IMG/VR virus record: IMGVR_UViG_3300010211_000007
Coordinates: 1-20,234 of that record
Source: a virus
Length of the DNA stretch: 20,234 nt
Strand: one strand, 5' to 3'
Position numbers and translations under genes: made by a program. Positions 7,360 through 15,700 of this stretch are shown here, one piece after another. The notes beneath the pieces were generated by a model. The model ran no database searches and was not told the DNA's origin. It saw nothing but the letters and a program-made list of their open reading frames with translations. Every line of letters starts with the position of its first letter. The first letter of the stretch is position 1.

Positions 7360-7935
7360 ATGACTAAGGTTGAATTATTCAATACGGCGCTCTCTACTTT
7401 GGGAGTTGAATTGTTATCAAAGGAAACAGATAAAAGCCGGAATGGTGAATACTGCCGGTCATTCTATCCTATGGCTGCCCGAGCTGTTCTTACCTCTTTC
7501 GACTGGAACTGTGCCAGGAGAAGGATTCTATTGAACGCAATTGACGTGAATGCCCAAGGATATAATGCTGATCTGACTGACTTTGAGTATCAATATGTAT
7601 TGCCTTCTGATTGGCTTAAAATGGTTTCAATCAATGACTCCCCTGAAACAAAAAGGCTCATTGAGGCTGGATATCTGTATTGTGATTCTAACGATATCAA
7701 ACTGGTTTACACATCGAGGGAGATTGAGCCTGAAGTGGCCGGTGATGAACTCCCATTTACAGAGTCTATGTGTAATGCAATTGGACTCTATATCGCTTAC
7801 CGCTTATCTCTATCGATAGTCAAAAACTCCCCAGCACAACTCCTCTACCAGGAATACACACAAGCACTATTGGATGCACAGGGGCAGGATGCCATGGATA
7901 AGGAGCAAGATCAGATTGGGGGATGGATTGAATGA
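7360..7935 (+). CDS. Second tail tubular A-like protein (paralogue of 6733-7356)
   Basis: The 191-residue protein repeats the pattern of its upstream neighbour: 'ELFNTALSTLGVELL' near the N-terminus, 'RSFYPMAARAVL' and 'FDWNCARRR', then a helical C-terminal half (GLYIAYRLSLSIVKNSPAQLLYQEYTQ). The shared core is N.AL...G, SFY and F.WNCA.R, at similar spacing. It therefore looks like a diverged tandem copy, or a functionally split adaptor, where one protein meets the portal and the other the nozzle. Start ATG 7360 follows AGGGG (7349-7352). The stop overlaps the nozzle gene by 4 bases (ATGA). Family membership is supported by motif alignment by eye only. Confidence 0.68.
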   Translation: MTKVELFNTALSTLGVELLSKETDKSRNGEYCRSFYPMAARAVLTSFDWNCARRRILLNAIDVNAQGYNADLTDFEYQYVLPSDWLKMVSINDSPETKRLIEAGYLYCDSNDIKLVYTSREIEPEVAGDELPFTESMCNAIGLYIAYRLSLSIVKNSPAQLLYQEYTQALLDAQGQDAMDKEQDQIGGWIE

Positions 7936-9659
7936 GTAAGTCCTCACCGATACTGACTGATTTCACCGCAGGTGAACTTTCTAGGAAATATGCCTCAAGG
8001 GTTGATGATCCTATCTATTCAAAGGGAGCAAGGCGCATGGAGAACATGCGTCCGTTAGCTCAGGGAGGTTTTAGAAGCACTGGCGGAAGCTGGTTCGAGA
8101 TGGGATTAACATCTGGAGTGTCTTACAGGCTGATTCCTTTCATGGTTTCAGAATCTGTCCGGTTTCTTATAGTTCTCAGCCCTGGAAACCTCATAATCAA
8201 TAAAGTTAATGATGATGGGTCATTGGATTTAAATACCACTATTGCTGCCGGCACGACCTACAGTCCTGCTCAATTAGGTGAAGTTAAGTTTTGTCAGAAT
8301 GCTAATGAAATGTATTTCACCCACAGAAATCATACTCCCCGGGTTCTAACCTATACAGGTACCGGACTTGAATACTCCGACATGGAGTTTACAACCAATA
8401 CAGGTGAGGATATTCCTTTCCAGAAGAGTACAGATTATCCAGCAAACTGCACATTCTTCAGTGGAAGACTGTTCTTCTCAAATACTATTTCAAAGCCTCA
8501 AGGGATATGGGCTTCTATTCCTTATGAGTCCGGGAATTTCACAAAGTTCGAATTAGTTGAAACTACAGTTACCCAGATTAAAGATAAATCAGAATGGGAA
8601 GATCCTGAAGAACCAGAAACAGAGGAAGTCTCAACAACCAAGACTGTGATCGGAGACGGCAATTCCTTCAATTTTGAGATTGCGTCTGAACAAAACGATA
8701 CCATTGTCTGGATGGCTCCTGCTGAGGATCTTCTTATAGGAACTTTGTCATCAGAGTGGACTTGCCCGAAGGAAATCACCGCCAATGATTTATCAGCAGA
8801 TTTAATCTCAAGAATTGGGACTGCCAATATACAGGCGAAACTAGTGGGAGGTTATATTATCCTGATTCAGCGGGGAGGCCGAAAGGTATGGCAGTATGAC
8901 GGGAAGAACTCGACCGATCTGACGTTTAATAATGATCAGATGGCAGAATCACCCATCATCGGCTTTGATGCCCAGAAAATCCATGACCAAATTATATTCT
9001 TTGTCCGCGAAGATGGACAAATCGCTGTTCTCATGTATTCACCGGCTCATGATATCCAGGGATGGTATCGGCTAAAAGATGACAATTTCTCCTACCTCTC
9101 AGTAGCTGTTGTTCCCACAGAAAAGGCAGATCATGTTTATGTTATTATCCGGGATACTGACGGTGCTCAACGCATTGAGAGACTTGATGAAGATTGCTTC
9201 ACAAGGGCATCAGAAAGAGTTGTTATCGCTGGTGGTGTCGGGGCTGTTACGAATCTCGCCGGAGATATTCAGGTATGGAAATCTGGCTCATTTGAGCAGG
9301 TTTCTGCCGTTAATGGTTCATTCAATACGACCTTACCAGACGGCGAGTATTATGTTGGGTACGGCTTCTCTTCTATTCTTGAAACAATGAGCGTTGAAGT
9401 TCAATCCGAGATAGGCCCCGGGCAGTTCAAGGAGAAATCAGCCTCAAACATCTATATCCAGGTGAACAAAGGAGGAGAATTCGGAGTCGGATATTCTTCT
9501 GATCCTGCTTCTTTGAAAACGGTAAATGGCACAGGCCTCGTAACCTCTGATTTCCACGGTGGGTATGAACAGGATCTATCAATCATGGTTTTACAGGAGA
9601 AAGCCTATCCCCTTGAGATCACTGTCCTCATGCCTGAGATTGAAATGGAGACCATATGA
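7932..9659 (+). CDS. Tail tubular protein B-like nozzle protein (T7 gp12 type)
   Basis: The 575-residue protein opens with the hallmark of podophage tail-nozzle proteins, 'FTAGELSRKYASRVDDPIYSKGARRMENMRPLAQGG...STGG' (residues about 11-53), followed by a mostly beta-rich body with WD/propeller-like features such as 'GWYRLKDDN' and 'VYVIIRDTDGAQRIERLD'. In T7, gp12 (794 residues) forms the hexameric nozzle that the tail fibres and DNA pass through. This version is shorter. The C-terminal part has a small beta region (SSILETMSVEVQSEIGP). It starts at ATG 7932 with GGGGGATGG upstream and overlaps the previous stop. The next gene overlaps its end by 4 bases. Confidence 0.8.
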   Translation: MSKSSPILTDFTAGELSRKYASRVDDPIYSKGARRMENMRPLAQGGFRSTGGSWFEMGLTSGVSYRLIPFMVSESVRFLIVLSPGNLIINKVNDDGSLDLNTTIAAGTTYSPAQLGEVKFCQNANEMYFTHRNHTPRVLTYTGTGLEYSDMEFTTNTGEDIPFQKSTDYPANCTFFSGRLFFSNTISKPQGIWASIPYESGNFTKFELVETTVTQIKDKSEWEDPEEPETEEVSTTKTVIGDGNSFNFEIASEQNDTIVWMAPAEDLLIGTLSSEWTCPKEITANDLSADLISRIGTANIQAKLVGGYIILIQRGGRKVWQYDGKNSTDLTFNNDQMAESPIIGFDAQKIHDQIIFFVREDGQIAVLMYSPAHDIQGWYRLKDDNFSYLSVAVVPTEKADHVYVIIRDTDGAQRIERLDEDCFTRASERVVIAGGVGAVTNLAGDIQVWKSGSFEQVSAVNGSFNTTLPDGEYYVGYGFSSILETMSVEVQSEIGPGQFKEKSASNIYIQVNKGGEFGVGYSSDPASLKTVNGTGLVTSDFHGGYEQDLSIMVLQEKAYPLEITVLMPEIEMETI

Positions 9660-10054
9660 CCCGGATTGAACTTGAACGGATTAACATCAACCGGCTGTTT
9701 AAAGAGTCATCCTTACCGGTGGTGACACTGGATTCGATGGCTTCCTGTGGGAAGCATATGCATATCATCGGTGGTTATATCGAAGGTAAGACAATATTCC
9801 ATACCGGGATTATTGATTATGGCCCCCAGTGTGGAGAAGTCTGGAGCCGGATAGAGGATATGAAGTATCGAATGTCCGCTGCCTCGAACATCCGGGATCT
9901 CATTGACCATATCGCATGCCATGACGGGTACAGGGAAATCGTTTCTTCAGTGCAGAAAGGCAATACTCAACTTAACAGGTGGTCCGAATGGCTCGGTATG
10001 GAGTACATAGGTTCAACCGAGTTTCACGATCATTTCAAATGGAGGGGTATCTAA
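9656..10054 (+). CDS. GNAT-like phage protein (gp13-position)
   Basis: The 132-residue protein sits between the nozzle and the gp14-like gene, the place of T7 gp13. It matches the general shape of GNAT-like phage proteins: 'GEVWSRIEDMKYRMSAASNIRDLIDHIACHDGY' and a final 'NRWSEWLGMEYIGSTEFHDHF', which is the 'RWaerlGFe.eG' ending of that fold. The acetyl-CoA loop (RxxGxG/A) is not visible, so it may be a degenerate fold with a structural role rather than an active acetyltransferase. It starts at ATG 9656 (overlapping TGA), with TGGAGA upstream, and its TAA shares a base with the next ATG. Function is inferred from position and fold resemblance. Confidence 0.55.
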   Translation: MTRIELERININRLFKESSLPVVTLDSMASCGKHMHIIGGYIEGKTIFHTGIIDYGPQCGEVWSRIEDMKYRMSAASNIRDLIDHIACHDGYREIVSSVQKGNTQLNRWSEWLGMEYIGSTEFHDHFKWRGI

Positions 10055-10938
10055 TGGGTGTAACAGCCGCAATTATAGGAGCCGCATCATTTGCTCTCAG
10101 TGTTTATGGGACCATTGAAGAACAAAAAAGGCAAGAACGCCAGAGTGAGTTCAACGAGCAGATGAATGAGTTGAACTATAAGGAAGGGATACAGAATATC
10201 ACGAATGCCCGGACATCCTTGGACACAAACTACACCCAAACCAAGGACACGATGGCGGAGCAGCTTACTCAAGCTCAGGAATCAACCGCCAGAAAAACAT
10301 CTCAGATTGAAACAGCAGCAGATAATCAAAGGCAATCCACTTCGGATGCGTATGCACTGCAGGTGGATCAGACTACACAGAATGCAGCCTATGCGAAAGA
10401 CACTATTGTTGATCACTCAAAAGCTGCCGCCCTAGCGGCGTCTCAGAAAAAAGGTGCTTCCGCTTCTTCCGGTGTGAAGGGCGGGACTGTCAACGATACC
10501 CAGGCTCTCCTGGAGCAGGACAATCAGAATTACCTTGATCAGTCCAGCCAGAAACTGAGTGATAACATTAAGAATTTCCAGACTCAATCTGATCTGTACT
10601 TCAACGATGCAGACGAGCAGAAGAGACTGGCTTATCAGACTGCTCAAGAAGCAAGGGAAGAGCTCTCTGATTATACCGAAAGATACGACACTCAGTTGAA
10701 GCAAATGGACGAGTCCTATAATCAGAAAACTGAGGAACTTAACCAAGCTGAAACCATTCTCACTGAGAAATACAAAGCTCAAGCAGCTTATGAAAGTGAC
10801 ATGTATTCCTATATGACTTCCGGTACCTGGCTCGATATCGTCGGGGCCGGACTCTCATCTTTCAGTTCCGGAATCTCAATGTACAACGCCACGAAGGACA
10901 TTGATACCAGTAATTGGTTCAAATGGGGTGGATCGTGA
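10054..10938 (+). CDS. Internal virion (ejection) protein, T7 gp14-like
   Basis: I place the start at ATG 10054 (294 residues), with GGAGGGG (10041-10047) 6 bases before it; the frame extends back to 9979 but no ribosome binding site serves that start. The N-terminus is a hydrophobic segment (VTAAIIGAASFALSVYGTI, residues 3-21), followed by a long Gln/Ala/Glu-rich coiled coil, a Gly/Ser patch (GASASSGVKGG) and a second glycine-rich hydrophobic segment near residues 257-279 (GTWLDIVGAGLSSFSSGISM). T7 gp14 inserts in the outer membrane during DNA ejection; two amphipathic or hydrophobic ends with a helical middle fit. There is no cysteine. Role inferred from architecture and gene order (nozzle, GNAT-like, this, two large core proteins). 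Confidence 0.65.
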   Translation: MGVTAAIIGAASFALSVYGTIEEQKRQERQSEFNEQMNELNYKEGIQNITNARTSLDTNYTQTKDTMAEQLTQAQESTARKTSQIETAADNQRQSTSDAYALQVDQTTQNAAYAKDTIVDHSKAAALAASQKKGASASSGVKGGTVNDTQALLEQDNQNYLDQSSQKLSDNIKNFQTQSDLYFNDADEQKRLAYQTAQEAREELSDYTERYDTQLKQMDESYNQKTEELNQAETILTEKYKAQAAYESDMYSYMTSGTWLDIVGAGLSSFSSGISMYNATKDIDTSNWFKWGGS

Positions 10939-10984
10939 TTGATTCACCATATTCAGACTCAATAAAACTAAACTGAGGAAAATA

Positions 10985-12784
10985 ATGGCTGGAGATAATG
11001 CCTACACCAGATTTGCTAATACTCTGAACTCAACGTCCAACAACATTGCCCGTAATATAGCCCAGATAAACTATGAGAAACAGGAGCTCGCAGCGACTTC
11101 CCAGCTCACGAAAAATAAGGAGCAGTTTGACAGTCTCCTTCTGGATATGGAACAGAATCCAGGGGATTATACGACAATCCAGGAGCGATTTAACGCCAAG
11201 GCAAAGCAGATTCAGAGCGAGGGAGGATCTGCTTTAACCGGACCTCTCGCTCTGAGGATGTACCAACAGGCAACAGAGAAACAGATGGCAGATTACTCCG
11301 TGAGAGCCAGAAGCCTTGCGGATCAGCTTGATATGAACAACGCCAAGCAGAATATGGCAAATAACCTGGACTACATGATCAATAACATTCGTTTTGATTC
11401 ATCTGGATTCCAGGAAGACACTGGGAAAATCGCCACTCTGATAGGTGGATCATCCCTCCTCCTGTCGGCAGAAAAGGAAGCAATGATCATGAAGTATCAG
11501 GATGCTGCTATGAGCAAAGCCGCGAATGCTGGAGCACGGGCAATTTTCGATTCTACTCAGGGCGGGTATTCACAGAAAGGAGAAGCAGCCAGAGCCTGGT
11601 TGTCATCTCCTGAAGGCGCTCAGAGTTTAAGAGATGGAGGGTTGTCAACTGATCAATTTGAAAAAGTAAATTCAATGATCAACTCCTGGGAAAGTGAAGC
11701 ATATATCAGGCAGAACCGAATACATGATGAAACTGACATGAGACTAGATGAGAACATCTGGAAATCAATTAAGAGTGGCAGTATTTCGGATGCAAAGGCT
11801 CTCTGGCTTGGAAGCAACTTCTTCAGTGAAGAGAAGAATAAATACTGGGATTCATTCTTCAGAGCAAGGGAAAATGAAGCTAAAACAATCGATAAGTCCA
11901 AAGGTCCAGAACAAAAGGCTATTGCTGAGGCAATGGTGGATGATTTGAAAGAACAAGTCAGCTCAGGGGAAATGAGTATGACCGATGCAATAAATATATC
12001 CGAGTCATGGGAAAGTGATTATGGAAACAATCCATATATGGGCGGAGTTTTCAGAGAATCAAACGACTATTTCAAAAACCCAGAGTTATCTGGAAATGAA
12101 GCATTTAAGACCGGACTTGATTACTTTAAAAATACAGCAGCAACTATGAAGCTGAAGGAAGAAAATCCAAAACTATATGCATTCATTGAAACACATCTTA
12201 AAGACTATGCCATGGACCCTAAGAATTCCGATCTGAAAGACCCACAGAAATACAGACAACTCGTTGATGATCTGATCAGAGAACCAATCATCAGAAAGTT
12301 GAATGAAAGCGACACTATCCGTACAGGAGAAAAGGGTTTGGGAGTTGATGCGTGGGGTATCAATTCCTCCGAAAAAATCACACAGGAATTTCAGGATGGA
12401 AACTTCCGATCTCTTATGAAGCTGGACAGTAATGGTGATGTTGATACTGCTTATTACGAGCAGTGGATTAAGGCTTGGGGATTTGAAGGTAAGAAGAATG
12501 GGGAGTATATGGATGTCGGGAAAGTCCTTGATACCTATATGAACGATTTCCATTCCGCTGCACAGCGTGATTTCAAAGATCATTTCTATGTCCACATGGA
12601 TGATAACTCTGGTAGACCGATTATAGAGAAAAATGGGGAGAAGTATGTCCTTCAGATTGTGAATAACCAAGAACAAAAAAGGCTTAAAGAGCTTGGTATT
12701 GTTGCTCGGAAAAACAATGAATCCTGGTATAGATGGAATCCATCAAAAGGCATTTATGAGTTCTACAAAGAGGTAGGTGAATAG
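10985..12784 (+). CDS. Internal virion (ejection) core protein, T7 gp15-position
   Basis: The 599-residue, mostly helical, charged protein lacks signal peptide, transmembrane helices and cysteines. The N-terminus is rich in Asn/Ala/Gln (FANTLNSTSNNIARNIAQINYEKQELAATSQ), typical of phage core proteins that form helical tubes. No enzyme motif is visible. The order gp14-like, this, giant protein corresponds to T7 gp14-gp15-gp16, so I read it as the gp15 equivalent, part of the periplasmic channel. It starts at ATG 10985 behind GAGGA (10975-10979). Its TAG abuts the next ATG directly. The second half of the gene is AT-rich (about 32% GC in bases 12121-12180 by hand count). Homology to gp15 is an inference from position; sequence similarity could not be tested. 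Confidence 0.55.
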   Translation: MAGDNAYTRFANTLNSTSNNIARNIAQINYEKQELAATSQLTKNKEQFDSLLLDMEQNPGDYTTIQERFNAKAKQIQSEGGSALTGPLALRMYQQATEKQMADYSVRARSLADQLDMNNAKQNMANNLDYMINNIRFDSSGFQEDTGKIATLIGGSSLLLSAEKEAMIMKYQDAAMSKAANAGARAIFDSTQGGYSQKGEAARAWLSSPEGAQSLRDGGLSTDQFEKVNSMINSWESEAYIRQNRIHDETDMRLDENIWKSIKSGSISDAKALWLGSNFFSEEKNKYWDSFFRARENEAKTIDKSKGPEQKAIAEAMVDDLKEQVSSGEMSMTDAINISESWESDYGNNPYMGGVFRESNDYFKNPELSGNEAFKTGLDYFKNTAATMKLKEENPKLYAFIETHLKDYAMDPKNSDLKDPQKYRQLVDDLIREPIIRKLNESDTIRTGEKGLGVDAWGINSSEKITQEFQDGNFRSLMKLDSNGDVDTAYYEQWIKAWGFEGKKNGEYMDVGKVLDTYMNDFHSAAQRDFKDHFYVHMDDNSGRPIIEKNGEKYVLQIVNNQEQKRLKELGIVARKNNESWYRWNPSKGIYEFYKEVGE

Positions 12785-15700
12785 ATGGATGTCCCAGGTG
12801 TAAGTACTTCGGATGATAACAAGAATAGTGTAACTGATGAGTTTAAGAACTGGTTTGAAATTGTACCTTCAATAGAGGAACAGAAAACCCCTAACTATAA
12901 TCCCCCTTATGCAGATCAGATGCCGCCAAAATCTCCGGTCCAGGCATCCCCTGATATGCCATGGTACAAGATGGCTCCTTCTACAGATCAGGTCAAAAGG
13001 GAGGAAAGTGAAAACCTCCGAAATTGGGTGATTCAACATTCCCAGAATCCAGAAGAAGAGCTTGCGAAGCTCCGATCCGCTCAGTACCTTGCTGCCAAAG
13101 CTGATATTGACCCCACATACGTATATAACAATTTCGAAGCCGTGACGAAGGATTATTACGGCCAGCCTATGTCAGGGATGAGCACCTTCCAGGCAATTAA
13201 CAACTCCTGGAAAACGGGCAAAATATACAGCCAACTTGGGGACCTCTATTATCAGCAGATCAACGGTGACAGCACAGAAGAAACACAGGCGAAGATTGAT
13301 AAACTTAAAAGCAGTCTTCCTCCCGTTGATCAGCAGAAAAGATGGATTCCAACTCAAGCTTTAAAAGCTGCAGCTGAAATGATCCCTATGTCCATAGACG
13401 GAGCAAAAGAGGCAACAGGCCAAGGACTTGTTTATGGCTTGGGGGGTGCGACAACTGCGGCTATTGGCGGCCAAGCGGGTCCTCAAGTTGCTTTCCCTGA
13501 AGAAATCGTCACCATTCCATCTGCATTTGCATCAATGTACCTAGTTGGACAGCTATCTGGTATGGCTGAATCTACATTCAAAAAAGAGTCGGGTCTGGCA
13601 TATATGGATATGCTTGAATATCAGGATACTGATGGAGCCAGGATTGATCCTGAAATAGCCAAGATGGCTTCAATTGGGATTGGTGCTCTTAATGCTGTAG
13701 TTGAGACAACTCAGTTCACAACGCTCCCCGGTGTTGACAATATTGTCAAGAAAGCCACAAGTCAAGCTGTCAAAAAGATAATTCAATCTGGCACTCTCCG
13801 GAAAGTAGCCTGGGAATTCTCAAAGGAGTATGGCGGATCTATTGCTTCAGAAACAGCGCAAGAGATGCTTCAGGAGATTTTCAGCATCACTGGAGAGGAG
13901 ATCTCAAAAGGATTATCTGGAGTAAGAGGAAGCAATACACAGGAAATTGTTGAACGGCTTATGGAAACTGCAAAACAGTCAGCTTTGGCGTTCTCAGTTA
14001 TGGGGCTCCCTGGATCTGTTATGAATGCGAATGTATCAAGCGCTGTCCGGCAGATGAGAAGTCCTGTCGGGATTATTAAAGTTGATGATACAACTGTTAT
14101 TCCCGGCCCCGATTCAAAACTTTTTAGAACCAGCACAACAAGTACTGCCGCGTCGATCCAGAGCATAGAGATTGCAGGGAACACTTCCAATGAAGGAATC
14201 AAACTCGCCCAGCAGCAATATGAAGCAGCCAAAGACGGTAAGGGGACGATACCTCCGGTAAAAGTCATCATGGGAGAAGATGGCACCTATCAGGCTGTAG
14301 ATAACGATATGCTGCAGGTGCTCTTGGAGAACGGTGAACAAGCTCTGGAAGTGGAGATTGTTGAACCGATACAGAATACTAAGATCACTGAATCTCTTTC
14401 GAAACCTAATTGGATGAAGAATTCCCAGGATTTTAATGAATGGAAATCCAGTTTCACCCAGAGAGAAGCCCAATTCAAAGAGGCCCAGACGATTGAAGAC
14501 TTCGAATACAACGTCAGAACTGCTTTCCCGGACATAGCCGACAGCGAAAGACAAGCTGTAGTTGCCATGGTTGAAGCCAGGGCGGCTGTAAATGGCATGG
14601 ATGTATCTGAGTATATTCAGAATACCTTTGACACCAAGGTGTTCACTACAGAGAAGATTCCGGGGCAGTCCTATAAAGCGGCTGCTGAATTCAAGGAATC
14701 CGGGAAAGCTTTGATCCACCTGACTGAGCTGTCTGACTTTTCATCATGGGTACATGAATACGGCCATATCATCAGGAAAGAGCTGCCCCAGTCAGATCTG
14801 CAGATCCTTCAGGATCATTATGGTGATCAGGACTGGACGACAGAATCAGAGGAATCATTTGTCAGAGACTTTGAGGACTATCTGCATAAAGGGAAAGCTC
14901 CCAGCGAAGAGCTGAGGACTCTATTTCAGAAAATAGCGGCAGGCCTGAAGAAAGTGTTTGACCGTATTGGCAGGACTCTGGATGAAACCAGGAAACTGTC
15001 AGCAGAAGTGACCGATGTTTTTGACCGTATTTTCACTCCCCAGGGTGATGTCAAAGCTGATTTATCACAAAAAATTCAGCAAGAGCAGCAAAATTGGTTT
15101 GTGGCACAGCCCACAGACCAATGGTTTGAGAAAACAGAGAACAGCCGTTCTATCCCTCTTGAGCAGATAGAGAGAAGAGAGGAGATTCAGGATACTGCTA
15201 AACTACAAAGAGCACAGGAGAACATTCATCAGGCCGAAGCTGGAACCGGCCCGAAGAGAGCTCCCGTAAAGGTTTTGGAAATTTCCAAAGGGAAATACAG
15301 GATTGTTGACGGAAATACAACCTGGCATGTTCTGAAAGATAAAAATGCCGCTGCTCTGGAAGCTGAAATTGTTGAGATGAAACAGCCGACTAGAGATCTT
15401 TCTGAGTTATATTCACTGGTAGAAGAATCCCTAGAAGATCTTGATTCGTTTACGGCTTTTTTTGCTGACAAGTTTAAAGGCTCTGTACTGCAAAGACCTG
15501 TTAACAAAGAAAGCGGGAAACGATTGAAAGCCAGGGACCGGGCTGCGAGGAAACTGGAAGAGGTTATTGGAGCTGAAAGGATTTTTGATCTTGCCGGTTC
15601 GACAGTTGTTTTCAAAGATATCACTACAATAAAAGAGGCTGTGAAGACAGCCCTGGAAGACCCCAGGGTGATCAGGTTGAAAGACCGTTATGATAAGCCC

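Noticed and set aside
9979-10053. Upstream extension of the gp14-like gene
   Set aside because: Overlaps the GNAT-like gene; the ATG at 10054 has GGAGGGG 6 bases before it and yields the expected hydrophobic N-terminus.
10939-10967. Promoter-like TTGATT ... AATAAA before the gp15-like gene
   Set aside because: Only 4 of 6 matches in each box; the start site would fall on the ribosome binding site.
12785-13400. Lytic transglycosylase domain as at the N-terminus of T7 gp16
   Set aside because: No SLT catalytic Glu motif could be recognised in this region or elsewhere in the protein.
14114-14719. 201-residue minus-strand frame
   Set aside because: Opposite the giant gene; no start signal, no domain.
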